Counted from the stretch's first letter, positions 1-9,293 are shown. The stretch: DNA of 64,000 bases from Mycolicibacterium neoaurum (GCF_036946495.1 NZ_JAQIIX010000002.1:3968001-4032000); one strand, 5' to 3'. Notes: a model not told the origin generated them from the sequence alone. A program made the numbers and translations.

Positions 1-509
1 TCGCCGACGCGACCGAGTTGCCCGTGGTGCTCTACGACATCCCGCCGCGCTCGATCATCCCGATCGACTGGCACACCCTGCGCAATCTGTCGGCCCACCC
101 CAACATCGTCGCGGTCAAGGACGCCAAGGGTGATCTGCACGGGGCGGCACGGTTGATGGCCGACACCGGCATCGCGTACTACTCCGGGGACGACTCGCTG
201 AATCTGCCCTGGCTGGCGGTCGGCGCGGTCGGCTTCATCAGCGTCTGGGGACATGTGGCCGCCGGCCAGCTGCGCGACATGCTGGTCGCGTTCAACTCCG
301 GCGACATCGCCACCGCCCGCAAGATCAACACCACGCTGGCGCCGCTGAACGACGCGCAGAACCGGCTGGGCGGCGTGACGATGTCCAAGGAAGCGCTGCG
401 GCTGATCGGCCTCGACGCGGGTGAACCCCGGTTGCCCCAGGTGCCGGCCGAGCAATCCGAGATCGATGCGCTGGCCGTCGATATGCGCGCCGCCGGCGTC
501 TTGCGATGA
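1..509 (+). CDS. dapA: 4-hydroxy-tetrahydrodipicolinate synthase, C-terminal part (5' end outside window)
   Basis: This is the C-terminal part of a class I aldolase-fold enzyme that condenses pyruvate with aspartate semialdehyde on the way to lysine and meso-diaminopimelate. The open frame enters from before the window (codon phase starts at base 3) and stops at TGA 507-509. The YDIPPRS segment matches the region after the catalytic-site tyrosine, and the VAVKDAKGD segment carries the Schiff-base lysine. The gene lies just before rnj, with 13 bases between stop and start, the usual mycobacterial dapA-rnj pair. The DapA assignment is firm. Its N-terminal half cannot be assessed here. Confidence 0.93.
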   Translation, partial: ADATELPVVLYDIPPRSIIPIDWHTLRNLSAHPNIVAVKDAKGDLHGAARLMADTGIAYYSGDDSLNLPWLAVGAVGFISVWGHVAAGQLRDMLVAFNSGDIATARKINTTLAPLNDAQNRLGGVTMSKEALRLIGLDAGEPRLPQVPAEQSEIDALAVDMRAAGVLR

Positions 510-522
510 AGGGCACCGTGCA

Positions 523-2232
523 ATGAACAATGTCGCCGGCCGACAGCCTCCCGCGACCGAGCCGACGCTGAACGCGCCGGGACCGTTGGCGCCGGGTGGG
601 CTGCGCATCACGGCGCTGGGCGGCATCGGCGAAATCGGCCGCAACATGACCATTTTCGAGCATCTCGGTCGGTTGCTCATCATCGACTGCGGTGTGCTGT
701 TCCCCAACCACGACGAGCCCGGCGTCGACCTGATCCTGCCGGATCTGCGCCACGTCGAGAATCGCCTCGACGATGTCGAGGCACTGGTGCTCACCCACGC
801 CCACGAGGACCACATCGGTGCGATCCCGCATCTGCTGAAGCTGCGCGGTGATATCCCGGTCGTCGGGTCGAAGTTCACGCTGGCACTGGTGGTCGAGAAG
901 TGCCGTGAGCACCGCATCAAACCCAAGATCATCGAAGTCGCCGAGGGGCAGCGCAGCACCCACGGGGTATTCGAATGCCAGTACTTCGCGGTCAATCACT
1001 CGATCCCGGATGCCCTGGCCATCGCCGTGCACACCGGTGCCGGCACCATCCTGCACACCGGCGACATCAAACTCGACCAGCTTCCGCCGGACGGGCGGCC
1101 CACCGATCTGCCCGGCATGTCGCGCCTCGGTGATGCCGGTGTGGACCTGTTCCTGTGTGACTCGACCAATGCCGAGCATCCCGGTGTCAGCCCGTCCGAG
1201 AGCGAGGTCGGACCCACCCTGCACCGGCTGATCCGTGGCGCCGAGGGGCGCGTCATCGTGGCCTGCTTCGCCTCCAACGTCGATCGCGTGCAGCAGATCA
1301 TCGACGCCGCAGTCGCTTTGGGCCGGCGGGTGTCCTTCGTGGGACGCTCCATGGTGCGCAACATGGGCATTGCCCGCGAACTGGGCTTCCTGCGGGTGGC
1401 CGATGAGGACATCCTCGATATCGCGGCCGCCGAGATGATGCCGCCCGAACGCGTCGTGTTGATCACCACCGGCACCCAGGGCGAGCCGATGGCCGCGCTG
1501 TCGCGGATGTCGCGCGGCGAGCACCGCAGTATCACCCTGACCGCCGGTGACCTGGTCATCCTGTCCTCGTCGCTGATCCCCGGCAACGAGGAGGCGGTGT
1601 TCGGTGTCATCGACGCGCTGGCCAAGGTCGGGACCCGGGTGGTCACCAATGCGCAAGCGCGGGTACATGTTTCGGGTCACGCCTATGCCGGTGAACTCCT
1701 GTTCCTCTACAACGGTGTGCGTCCGCGCAATGTGATGCCGGTGCACGGCACCTGGCGGCACCTGCGGGCCAATGCCGCATTGGCGGTGAGCACGGGGGTG
1801 CCTGCCGAGAACGTCATGCTGGCCGAGAACGGGGTGAGCGTCGACCTTGTCAACGGTGTCGTCTCCATCGCAGGCGCGGTGCCGGTGGGTAAGCGGTTTG
1901 TCGACGGTTTGGTCACCGGTGACGTGGGGGAGTCCACCCTCGGCGAAAGGTTGACCCTGTCATCGGGTTTCGTTGCCGTCACGGTGGTGGTGCATCGCGG
2001 TACCGGGCGCGCTGCCGGACCCGCGCACCTGCACTCGCGGGGCTTCTCCGAGGATCCCAAGGCGCTCGACCCGGTTGCCGAGAAGGTGGCCCAGGAATTG
2101 GAGCGGCTCGCCGGTGATCAGGTGACCGATCCCGTTCGCATCGCTCAAGCGGTGCGGCGCACCGTCGGCAAATGGGTGGGGGAGACCTACCGGCGCCAGC
2201 CGATGATCGTGCCGACCGTCATCGAGATCTAG
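523..2232 (+). CDS. rnj: Ribonuclease J
   Basis: A 569-residue metallo-beta-lactamase/beta-CASP ribonuclease with 5'-3' exo- and endonuclease activity in rRNA maturation and mRNA decay. The zinc motif HAHEDH is at about residues 92-97, after the family N-terminal segment ITALGGIGEIGRN. The GTQGEP segment of the beta-CASP part and the VHVSGHA histidine motif follow. The ATG at 523 was chosen because an AAGGG stretch lies about 10 bases upstream and because longer in-frame versions run back into dapA coding sequence. It is probably cotranscribed with dapA. Its last four bases overlap the convergent methyltransferase gene. Confidence 0.95.
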   Translation: MNNVAGRQPPATEPTLNAPGPLAPGGLRITALGGIGEIGRNMTIFEHLGRLLIIDCGVLFPNHDEPGVDLILPDLRHVENRLDDVEALVLTHAHEDHIGAIPHLLKLRGDIPVVGSKFTLALVVEKCREHRIKPKIIEVAEGQRSTHGVFECQYFAVNHSIPDALAIAVHTGAGTILHTGDIKLDQLPPDGRPTDLPGMSRLGDAGVDLFLCDSTNAEHPGVSPSESEVGPTLHRLIRGAEGRVIVACFASNVDRVQQIIDAAVALGRRVSFVGRSMVRNMGIARELGFLRVADEDILDIAAAEMMPPERVVLITTGTQGEPMAALSRMSRGEHRSITLTAGDLVILSSSLIPGNEEAVFGVIDALAKVGTRVVTNAQARVHVSGHAYAGELLFLYNGVRPRNVMPVHGTWRHLRANAALAVSTGVPAENVMLAENGVSVDLVNGVVSIAGAVPVGKRFVDGLVTGDVGESTLGERLTLSSGFVAVTVVVHRGTGRAAGPAHLHSRGFSEDPKALDPVAEKVAQELERLAGDQVTDPVRIAQAVRRTVGKWVGETYRRQPMIVPTVIEI

Positions 2233-3098
2233 TCGCCCCGCACGGCCAGCGCAGTCCATTCGATCGGCGAGGCGCGCAGGGGGCGGTCGGTAGGACGGAT
2301 ATAGATGTCCCGGTAATAGCTCGGCCCGGCCTGCTCGATCAGTCGCCAGCCGTGGCCACGCAGCACCTCCTCCAGCTGCTCGGGGGAGAAACCGGATTTC
2401 CACAATCGTGGGACGAAGCGGCGGTACACCGCGTCGCTGTCATAACGATCGGTGCCGTCGAGGAAATCGGCGCGAACGTAGGTGAACACGAGTCTGCTGC
2501 CCGTGGTTGCCTGACGCAGTTGTTCGAACAGGTCGTGCACAGCAGCTGGGGACAGATACTGGGTCAGCCCTTCGGCGATGTACAGGGTGCGGCCGTTATC
2601 GCGAAAACCATTGGTGTGCAGCACGTTCATCAGCGGCTCGCGTTCGAGGTCCAAGCCGATCAGGTGTACCGAGGCGGGCACCGCGCCGAGCGCGCGCTCG
2701 ACGGTTGTTCTTTTCCGGTCGATGCTTGCGTGCTGATCGACCTCGAACACCGGTAGGTCGCTATAGCGGGCGATCCGGTACGGCCGGGTGTCCAGGCCGG
2801 ATCCGAGGATGACGACGGCATCGGTCTCGCTGGCCGGATCGGACACCTTGTCATCGATGTAGCGCTTGCGACAGGCGATCCCGGCCCAGAGCCCCGGTCC
2901 GGATCGCTCCGAGGCCGCTATCAGTGCACGGCGTAGCCAGCCCGCGCGTGCCATCTTCGCCAGGGTTCGAGCGCCCGGCGGTAGGAATGCGGCCGCCAGG
3001 TCATCATCGATCAGGCGGCGGTGCCGCGGCTCCAGCGCCTCGATGGCCGACAGCAGCATCGGTCCGATCGCGGTGCGGGCGGCCGGATTCAGCGGCAC
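2229..3098 (-). CDS. Class I SAM-dependent methyltransferase, leucine carboxyl methyltransferase-like family
   Basis: A 289-residue protein of the large mycobacterial family of putative S-adenosylmethionine methyltransferases related to leucine carboxyl methyltransferases. The SAM-binding loop reads VVILGSGLDTRPYRI, and an acidic residue (FEVDQ) follows at the end of the next strand, as expected for ribose contact. A YIAEGLTQYL motif typical of the family comes later. The GTG at 3098 overlaps the TAG of the upstream dehydrogenase gene (TAGTG), which implies translational coupling. A longer in-frame version would run through that gene. The substrate is unknown for nearly all family members and cannot be inferred here. 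Confidence 0.85.
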   Translation of the reverse strand: MPLNPAARTAIGPMLLSAIEALEPRHRRLIDDDLAAAFLPPGARTLAKMARAGWLRRALIAASERSGPGLWAGIACRKRYIDDKVSDPASETDAVVILGSGLDTRPYRIARYSDLPVFEVDQHASIDRKRTTVERALGAVPASVHLIGLDLEREPLMNVLHTNGFRDNGRTLYIAEGLTQYLSPAAVHDLFEQLRQATTGSRLVFTYVRADFLDGTDRYDSDAVYRRFVPRLWKSGFSPEQLEEVLRGHGWRLIEQAGPSYYRDIYIRPTDRPLRASPIEWTALAVRGD

Positions 3099-3916
3099 TA
3101 GCGCTTGTTCACGAATCCGGCATCCAGAGGCAGCGTGACACCCGTGACGTATCGGGCGGCATCGGATACCAGCCAGAGCACCGCATTGGCGATGTCGTCG
3201 ACGTCCAGGGTCTGCACGGGCAGGGCGTTGGACATATCGGGTCCGCGCTGCTCCTGCTGGGCCATGCCCTGCAGCCAACTGCGGATGAAGTCGTTGTCGA
3301 TCATCGGGGTGTCGACACCGGCCGGATGGATGGAGTTGACTCGGATGTTGAACTGCGCCAACACGTTCGCATACACCCGCATCAGTCCGACGATGCCGTG
3401 CTTGGCGGCGGCGTAGCCGATCGATCCGGCCAATGGCGAGCCGATGCCCACCAGCCCGGCCACCGAGGACGTCAAGACGATGGACCCGCCGTTGCCGAAC
3501 TTGACCATGGGCTTCATTGCCACGTCCACGGTGTTGTACACCCCGGTGAGGTTGACGTCGATGACGTCCTGCCAGGCATCCTCACCGGCCATCGGCGCGA
3601 TGCCTGCGTTGGCGATGACGATGTCGAGCCGGTCACCGAGCGCTTCGGTGCCGGCCCGCAGTGCCGACTTCACCGCGTCCCGGTCCCGCACATCTGCTTC
3701 GGTGGCGTAGATCCGTGCCCCGGTCTCCTCGACGAGCTTGACCGTCGCCGCCAGATCGTCGGGGGTCGCCATCGGGTAGGGCACCGAGGCGATCTGGTCG
3801 CACAGGTCCACCGCAATGATGTCGGCGCCCTCACCGGCGAGCTTGACCGCATGCGCCCGGCCCTGGCCGCGCGCGGCGCCGGTGATGAAGGCGATCTTTC
3901 CCGATAGTGATCCCAC
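3098..3916 (-). CDS. Mycofactocin-coupled SDR family oxidoreductase
   Basis: A 272-residue short-chain dehydrogenase/reductase. The nucleotide loop TGAARGQGRAHA and the catalytic Ser plus YAAAK set are present. The insert after the second strand (DLCDQIASVPYPMATPDDL) is characteristic of the mycofactocin-dependent subgroup, in which NAD is held tightly and reoxidised through the peptide-derived redox cofactor mycofactocin. The substrate is probably an alcohol or hydroxylated lipid, but the sequence does not show which. No mycofactocin biosynthesis gene lies in the window. The downstream methyltransferase overlaps its stop codon, so the two are likely one transcript. Confidence 0.88.
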   Translation of the reverse strand: MGSLSGKIAFITGAARGQGRAHAVKLAGEGADIIAVDLCDQIASVPYPMATPDDLAATVKLVEETGARIYATEADVRDRDAVKSALRAGTEALGDRLDIVIANAGIAPMAGEDAWQDVIDVNLTGVYNTVDVAMKPMVKFGNGGSIVLTSSVAGLVGIGSPLAGSIGYAAAKHGIVGLMRVYANVLAQFNIRVNSIHPAGVDTPMIDNDFIRSWLQGMAQQEQRGPDMSNALPVQTLDVDDIANAVLWLVSDAARYVTGVTLPLDAGFVNKR

Positions 3917-3924
3917 GTTGCCGC

Positions 3925-4239
3925 CTAACCGCGAAGCTGGCCCTTGGCGGGATCGCCGGCGACGATCGGCGTCAGCATCTTGATATCCGGTGCGCCATCG
4001 AGATGCTCACCAATCGCACCGAAGAGCTTCCCGATCGCGGGCGCGGTGCCGTGCTTCTGTAATGCGTCGGCGTCGGCCCATTGTTCGACGAAGACGAAGG
4101 TTCCATCGGCTTCGTGCAGCGAGTACAGCTCGCATCCCGGCTCCTCGTGCACCTCGGCGATGGCCTCGGTGCACGCCGCGCGGACGGTATCCACGGATTC
4201 GGGCTTGGCGGTCATGGTGGCGACGACGACTACGGGCAT
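3925..4239 (-). CDS. Antibiotic biosynthesis monooxygenase (ABM) domain protein
   Basis: A 104-residue single-domain protein with the ABM ferredoxin-like fold. The segment CELYSLHEADGTFVFVEQWAD, interrupted here only for length, is typical of YgiN-like quinol monooxygenases and of stand-alone ABM proteins of unknown substrate. The ATG at 4239 is preferred over an in-frame TTG at 4251 because an AGGAG lies about 8 bases before it. Eight bases separate it from the SDR gene downstream on the same strand, so the ABM, SDR and methyltransferase genes probably form an operon. The function is inferred only at fold level. Confidence 0.8.
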   Translation of the reverse strand: MPVVVVATMTAKPESVDTVRAACTEAIAEVHEEPGCELYSLHEADGTFVFVEQWADADALQKHGTAPAIGKLFGAIGEHLDGAPDIKMLTPIVAGDPAKGQLRG

Positions 4240-4275
4240 GGTGCTCCTCAACTCCGAGTGGCTTGCCGACCCACC

Positions 4276-4848
4276 CTACTTGGGTGTGGCCGGCGTCACC
4301 GAGACCACGTCCTGGTCGATCGCGGTGATGGAGTCGGCACCCACCAGATACAGCCGTGCCGTGGGTAGGTCGAGGAACAACCCGACCACGGTCACCGTCC
4401 CGGCCGCCAGGTGCTCGGCAACCTGCGGGTGTCGCTGCGCGGCCTGCACCTGAATGGCGACGTTGACCACGCTGAGCTGGTCGGCACCGGTGAACCCGGC
4501 GTCGGCGGCAGCGGCTGCGACCGGGTGATAGGCCCGGAACGCGGCCAGCGCCTCGGCGCCGTGGCCCAGCCACTTCTCGACGGCGCCGTCGGCATCCTCG
4601 TGCATCAGATCGTGCATCGCATCGCAGCCGGAGTGCCCGCAGACGGCGATAGTGCGCACCGACAGGCGACACACCGCGTAACTGAGGGCGGACTCGACCG
4701 ACAGATCTGCGCCTACGAGATTGCCGACGTTGCGCACGTTGAGCAGCTCGCCGGGCGCCGAATCGGTGATGAGGTTCGGCAGGATCCGGGCGTCGGCACA
4801 GGAGATCAACATGGTGTGCGGATCGTGCTGGGCACCGGCCGATTCCAT
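4276..4848 (-). CDS. Beta-class carbonic anhydrase module, probably separated from the SulP transporter by a frameshift
   Basis: 190 codons encoding a beta-carbonic anhydrase that interconverts CO2 and bicarbonate. The zinc ligands are visible as the CADAR motif near the N-terminus and the HSGC motif further on, and the GELLNVRNVGNLV stretch is typical. The frame starts at ATG 4848 inside the 3' end of the transporter frame, without a Shine-Dalgarno sequence. In related mycobacteria (Rv3273 type) the two domains form one polypeptide, and the residues here continue exactly where the transporter reading should go. This is therefore best read as the second half of a bifunctional gene with a -1 disruption. 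It could also be expressed by translational reinitiation. Confidence 0.8.
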   Translation of the reverse strand: MESAGAQHDPHTMLISCADARILPNLITDSAPGELLNVRNVGNLVGADLSVESALSYAVCRLSVRTIAVCGHSGCDAMHDLMHEDADGAVEKWLGHGAEALAAFRAYHPVAAAAADAGFTGADQLSVVNVAIQVQAAQRHPQVAEHLAAGTVTVVGLFLDLPTARLYLVGADSITAIDQDVVSVTPATPK

Positions 4849-4870
4849 CCGGCGCGTAGCAGCGGTGCCA
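4806..4870 (-). other. Frameshift junction between SulP and carbonic anhydrase frames
   Basis: On the minus strand the transporter frame reads NGLAPLLRA and then leaves family-like sequence. The carbonic anhydrase frame, which needs one base to be re-read, continues as MESAGAQHDPHTMLISCADAR. Adding one C to the GCCGG run near 4850-4855 would join the frames as LLRA-R-MESAG without a gap. No classical slippery heptamer is visible at the switch. I infer a one-base deletion, either real or a sequencing or assembly error, in an originally fused gene. Confidence 0.6.
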
Positions 4871-6476
4871 GGCCGTTGCTGAAGCGGTCGACACCGCCGG
4901 CGAAATGCGGCGGCCAGATCGTCCGCAGCGCGCTAATCACCCGGCGCCCCTCGGTGTCGCGGCGCGGAATCCGACTGTGGGCGAACTCCATCCGCGCGGT
5001 CCCGGTCTCGGTGATGGTGACTTCGCCGCCGCGTCCGCGCCGCTGCTTGATCCATTCCTGCAGTGTGTCCAGCGCGGCATGATCGAGATAGTCGACGTTC
5101 AGGTCGATGGACACCTCGGCGTCGTCCGGTATCTCGGTCAGCGCGGCGGTTAGTCGTGGCAACGCCAGAAAGCTGCACGATCCGGTGATGGCGACGTGCC
5201 AGCGGGGCGGGCCGTCCGAGTCGATGCGCCCGGTCAGGTCCTCGGTCACGATCGAGACCCGCACGATCCGCCAGGTGGCGATGGCGATGGCAAGGACCAG
5301 ACCGATGAGCACGCCTTCGAGCAGGTTCAGGAACACCACACAGACCAGCGTCACGCCGTAGATCAACAGTTCGCCGGTGCGGCGCGCCAGGTCGATGTGC
5401 GCCAGCTTCACCAGCTGGGCACCGATGACGATGAGCAGGCCGGCCAGGGCCGCCATCGGGATCATCTCGACCACGTTGACCAGCAGCACCGAGAAAAGCA
5501 GCAGCCACACGCCGTGCAATGCGGCCGAGGCCCGGGTCTTGGCGCCGGCGCCGACATTGGCGGTGCTGCGCACGATGACGCCGGTGACCGGCAGGCCGCC
5601 GAGCAGTCCGGAAGACACGTTCGCGGTGCCCTGACCGACGAGTTCACGGTTGAAGTCGGTTCGCGGTCCGTCGTGCATCTTGTCCACGGCGGTGGCCGAC
5701 AACAGACTCTCCACACTGGCGATCAACGCGACGGTCAGCACTGCGAGTGCGATGGCACTCCAGGTCCCCTGCGGCATCTCCGGCAGCCCGATCGCGTCGA
5801 TGACGGATTCGTTCAGGGTGATCCGGTCGGTGACCAGGCCGGGCAGGTAGCTGACCGCGGTGGCTAAGACCACCGCGACCAGTGCGCCCGGCACGGTACG
5901 TGCCGCCGCCGGGGCATACCGCCAGGTCAGCATGACGGCGATGACCAGGCCGCCGATCAGGATCTCGGTCCAGCCCGGGTGTGCCAACTGGCCTGGCAGC
6001 GAGGTGAGGTTCTCCCAGGCATTGCTGCGCGGACCCCCGCCCAACAGCACGTGCACCTGCTGCAGGGCGATGGTGATGCCGATACCGGCCAGCATCGCGT
6101 GCACCACGATCGGTGCGATCGCCAATGCGGCGCGGGCTATGCGACTGAGTCCCAGCAGGATCTGCACCACGCCGGCGGCGGCGGTGATGGCGCAGGTCGC
6201 CTTCCAGCCGAACTGGGCCACCAGCTCGGCGACCACCACGGTCAGCCCGGCTGCGGGACCGCTGACCTGCAGCGGGGATCCGCCGACCAGTGCGCAGACG
6301 ATCCCGCCGACGATCGCGGCGATCAGGCCGGCCACGACCGGAGCGCCGGATGCGACCGCGATACCTATGGACAATGGCAGTGCCACCAGAAAGACGACCA
6401 GCGAGGCCGGTACGTCATAGCGAAAGATCTTGTGTAACAAGGGGTTAACATTGTCCTGCGATTTTGTTCGCGTCAC
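4806..6476 (-). CDS. SulP-family inorganic anion transporter with STAS-like region (fused-gene N-terminal part)
   Basis: A polytopic SulP/SLC26-type permease of about 556 residues, with roughly 11-12 hydrophobic segments followed by a STAS-like cytosolic region. Hallmarks are DVPASLVVFLVALPLSIGIA near the start and the GGLPVTGVIVRSTANVGAGA helix. It closely resembles Rv3273 of M. tuberculosis, a bicarbonate/sulfate-type transporter fused to carbonic anhydrase. The frame ends at TGA 4806-4808 after 14 residues that look unrelated to the family. The start is uncertain: GTG 6476 sits directly behind GGGGAGG, which is too close for an ideal ribosome site, and an in-frame ATG at 6566 would add 30 residues. 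It is divergent from ftsK. Confidence 0.85.
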   Translation of the reverse strand: MTRTKSQDNVNPLLHKIFRYDVPASLVVFLVALPLSIGIAVASGAPVVAGLIAAIVGGIVCALVGGSPLQVSGPAAGLTVVVAELVAQFGWKATCAITAAAGVVQILLGLSRIARAALAIAPIVVHAMLAGIGITIALQQVHVLLGGGPRSNAWENLTSLPGQLAHPGWTEILIGGLVIAVMLTWRYAPAAARTVPGALVAVVLATAVSYLPGLVTDRITLNESVIDAIGLPEMPQGTWSAIALAVLTVALIASVESLLSATAVDKMHDGPRTDFNRELVGQGTANVSSGLLGGLPVTGVIVRSTANVGAGAKTRASAALHGVWLLLFSVLLVNVVEMIPMAALAGLLIVIGAQLVKLAHIDLARRTGELLIYGVTLVCVVFLNLLEGVLIGLVLAIAIATWRIVRVSIVTEDLTGRIDSDGPPRWHVAITGSCSFLALPRLTAALTEIPDDAEVSIDLNVDYLDHAALDTLQEWIKQRRGRGGEVTITETGTARMEFAHSRIPRRDTEGRRVISALRTIWPPHFAGGVDRFSNGLAPLLRAGWNRPVPSTIRTPC

Positions 6477-6708
6477 CTCCCCGACTGTAGCGTCCGTGTT
6501 CGGAATCCGTCGTTCGGCGGCCAGGTGATGATGCGCACGTTTGGTGAACTGCAGTTCGTGACCCATTTATGCGAGCTACGGATTTCGTAGCAGTCCGGCG
6601 GCCTCGGGCTGTGTGCCATGCCGGCGCGTGACGTGGCGGCTTTGAGACCAATTTGTGACTGGTGTGGCTGATGGTGAAAGAGAGGCCCCTGCGACTAGGC
6701 TGGCACCC

Positions 6709-9276
6709 ATGGCCAACAAGACCGCCGCCGGGTCCCGAGCCCGTTCGAGCACGTCAAGGGGCAGTTCGGGAACCAAGTCGCGGGCAGCAAGCAAGCCGGC
6801 GAAGCGTCCGGCTCCGCCCCGGCGTAAGCCCGCGCCGCGCCGCTCTCCGTCGCGCTTTGCCGCCGCCGGTGCGGCCGTCGGCCGGGGAACCCGGGCCGGG
6901 TGGCTGATGGTTGCCAAGGGTGCCGGTTCCACCGCGCGTTCGGTCGGCCGGGCTCGTGACCTTGAGCCCGGCCACCGCCGTGACGGGATCGCGCTGGCGC
7001 TGCTGGGACTCGCGGTCGTCGTCGCCGCCAGCTCCTGGTTCGATGCCGCCCGACCCGTCGGCGGCTGGATCGACGTCGTGTTGCGCACCATCGTCGGCGG
7101 CGCCGTCGTGCTGGTGCCCATCGTGCTCGGCGTCATCGCCATCGTCCTGATGCGCACCGAGCCGAACCTCGACGCCCGCCCCCGCCTGATCCTGGGTTCG
7201 GTCATGATCGCCCTGCCGGTGTTGGGGCTGTGGCACGTGTGGGCGGGTGCGCCTCTGGATTCGATCGCCCGCCGCGATGCCGCGGGCTTCATCGGGTTCG
7301 TCATCGGTGGACCGCTCTCGGACGGGCTGACGGTGTGGATCGCGACGCCGCTGTTGGTCATCGGTGTGCTGTTCGGGGTGTTGCTGCTGACCGGCACGAC
7401 CATCCGTGAGCTGCCCGACACATTGCGCGACATGTTCAGCACGCGCGGCTTCGACGACCGCTACGACGACGAGTACGACGAAGACGACTACTACGACGAC
7501 GATGCCGAGGCCGTCACCGAGGACTTCTCCGACGCGTACTACGACCGCGACGACGACCTCGGCGCTGCCGACGCCCAGCAGTGGCCGACCGCCGAGCTGC
7601 CCGCCGGAACGCCGATGGACAACTACCCGCTGCCGGTCGAGGAGGCCCCCACAGCTCCGGAACCCGTTGCGGCCAAACCTCGCCGACCCAAGGCGGAGCC
7701 GAAGAAGCCCAAGAAGTCCGAGGACGACGCCCTGGTGATGGACCGGGTCGTGGAGGGGCCCTACGTCCTGCCCTCGCTGGAACTCCTGGTGGCCGGCGAT
7801 CCGCCGAAGTTGCGCACCGCCGCCAACGACCAGATGGAAGACGCCATCACCTCGGTGCTGCAGCAGTTCAAGGTCGACGCGACCGTCACCGGGTGCACCC
7901 GCGGCCCGACCGTGACCCGTTACGAGGTCGAGCTCGGCCCCGGCGTGAAGGTCGAGAAGATCACCGCGCTGCACCGCAATATCGCCTACGCCGTCGCCAC
8001 CGAGAGCGTCCGCATGCTCGCGCCGATCCCTGGCAAGTCGGCCGTCGGGATCGAGGTGCCCAACACCGACCGCGAAATGGTGCGGCTTTCCGATGTGCTC
8101 ACCGCGCCGTCCACCCGGCGCGACCATCACCCGCTGGTGATCGGGCTCGGCAAGGACATCGAGGGCGACTTCATCTCCTGCAACCTGGCCAAGATGCCGC
8201 ACCTGCTGGTGGCCGGCTCCACCGGCTCGGGCAAGTCCAGCTTCGTCAACTCGATGCTGGTCTCGCTGCTGGCGCGGGCGACCCCCGAAGAGGTCAGGAT
8301 GATCCTGATCGACCCCAAGATGGTGGAGCTCACGCCGTATGAGGGCATCCCGCACCTGATCACTCCGATCATCACCCAGCCCAAGAAGGCCGCCGCGGCG
8401 CTGGCGTGGTTGGTGGAGGAGATGGAGCAGCGCTACCAGGACATGCAGGCGTCCCGGGTGCGTCATATCGACGTGTTCAACGAGAAGGTGCGCAGCGGGG
8501 AGATCAGCACACCGCTGGGCAGTGAACGGGTCTACAAGCCCTACCCGTACATCCTGGCCATCGTCGACGAGCTCGCCGACCTGATGATGACCGCGCCGCG
8601 CGATGTCGAAGAAGCCATCGTGCGCATCACCCAGAAGGCGCGCGCCGCCGGTATCCACCTGGTCCTGGCCACCCAGCGTCCCTCGGTGGACGTCGTCACG
8701 GGTCTGATCAAGACCAATGTGCCGTCCCGGTTGGCGTTCGCCACGTCGTCGCTGACCGACAGTCGCGTCATCCTCGACCAGGCCGGTGCCGAGAAGCTGA
8801 TCGGCATGGGTGACGGGCTGTTCCTGCCGATGGGCGCCAACAAGCCCATCCGCATGCAGGGTGCCTTCATCACCGACGAGGAGATCCACGCCGTCGTCGA
8901 GGCCACCAAGTCCCAGGCCGAGCCCGAGTTCGTCGAGGGCGTCACCAAGGCAAAACCGGCCGGCGGCGAGCGCGGCGATGTCGACCCCGACATCGGCGAC
9001 GATATGGACGTGTTCCTGCAGGCCGTCGAGCTGGTGGTCTCCAGTCAGTTCGGGTCCACCTCGATGCTGCAGCGCAAACTGCGGGTCGGCTTCGCCAAGG
9101 CCGGGCGCCTGATGGACCTGATGGAGACCCGCAACATCGTCGGACCGTCCGAGGGGTCCAAGGCACGTGAGGTGCTGGTCAAGCCCGACGAGCTGGCCGG
9201 CACGCTGGCGCTGATCCGCGGCGGCTCGGACGCCAACGGCGCTGACGACGAGGACGAGGACGAGCCCGACTTCTAG
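6709..9276 (+). CDS. ftsK: DNA translocase FtsK
   Basis: An 855-residue septal DNA pump that moves chromosome dimers to dif and couples segregation to division. A basic N-terminal tail of about 85 residues precedes several transmembrane helices (about residues 95-245). A strongly acidic, Asp/Tyr/Glu-rich linker (about 250-300) and a Pro/Lys stretch lead to the RecA-like motor. The Walker A motif GSTGSGKSS is at about 503-511, with Walker B at AIVDELADLMM. The C-terminal winged-helix gamma domain (KOPS reader) includes STSMLQRKLRVGFAKAGRL. The ATG at 6709 is preferred to an upstream in-frame GTG because MANKTAAGSRARS resembles mycobacterial starts. Expression is probably autonomous. Confidence 0.95.
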   Translation: MANKTAAGSRARSSTSRGSSGTKSRAASKPAKRPAPPRRKPAPRRSPSRFAAAGAAVGRGTRAGWLMVAKGAGSTARSVGRARDLEPGHRRDGIALALLGLAVVVAASSWFDAARPVGGWIDVVLRTIVGGAVVLVPIVLGVIAIVLMRTEPNLDARPRLILGSVMIALPVLGLWHVWAGAPLDSIARRDAAGFIGFVIGGPLSDGLTVWIATPLLVIGVLFGVLLLTGTTIRELPDTLRDMFSTRGFDDRYDDEYDEDDYYDDDAEAVTEDFSDAYYDRDDDLGAADAQQWPTAELPAGTPMDNYPLPVEEAPTAPEPVAAKPRRPKAEPKKPKKSEDDALVMDRVVEGPYVLPSLELLVAGDPPKLRTAANDQMEDAITSVLQQFKVDATVTGCTRGPTVTRYEVELGPGVKVEKITALHRNIAYAVATESVRMLAPIPGKSAVGIEVPNTDREMVRLSDVLTAPSTRRDHHPLVIGLGKDIEGDFISCNLAKMPHLLVAGSTGSGKSSFVNSMLVSLLARATPEEVRMILIDPKMVELTPYEGIPHLITPIITQPKKAAAALAWLVEEMEQRYQDMQASRVRHIDVFNEKVRSGEISTPLGSERVYKPYPYILAIVDELADLMMTAPRDVEEAIVRITQKARAAGIHLVLATQRPSVDVVTGLIKTNVPSRLAFATSSLTDSRVILDQAGAEKLIGMGDGLFLPMGANKPIRMQGAFITDEEIHAVVEATKSQAEPEFVEGVTKAKPAGGERGDVDPDIGDDMDVFLQAVELVVSSQFGSTSMLQRKLRVGFAKAGRLMDLMETRNIVGPSEGSKAREVLVKPDELAGTLALIRGGSDANGADDEDEDEPDF

Positions 9277-9293
9277 CTTCTAGCGCGATTTGA

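Noticed and set aside
325..1761. 478-codon open frame on the minus strand under rnj
   Set aside because: It is antisense to the metallo-beta-lactamase motifs of rnj and has no family pattern.
4840..4860. Programmed -1 frameshift site in the SulP-carbonic anhydrase gene
   Set aside because: No X-XXY-YYZ heptamer and no evident downstream pseudoknot; an indel is the simpler explanation.
6754..8889. 711-codon open frame on the minus strand, antisense to ftsK
   Set aside because: It is wholly inside ftsK, has no start context, and is low-complexity His/Gly/Arg sequence.
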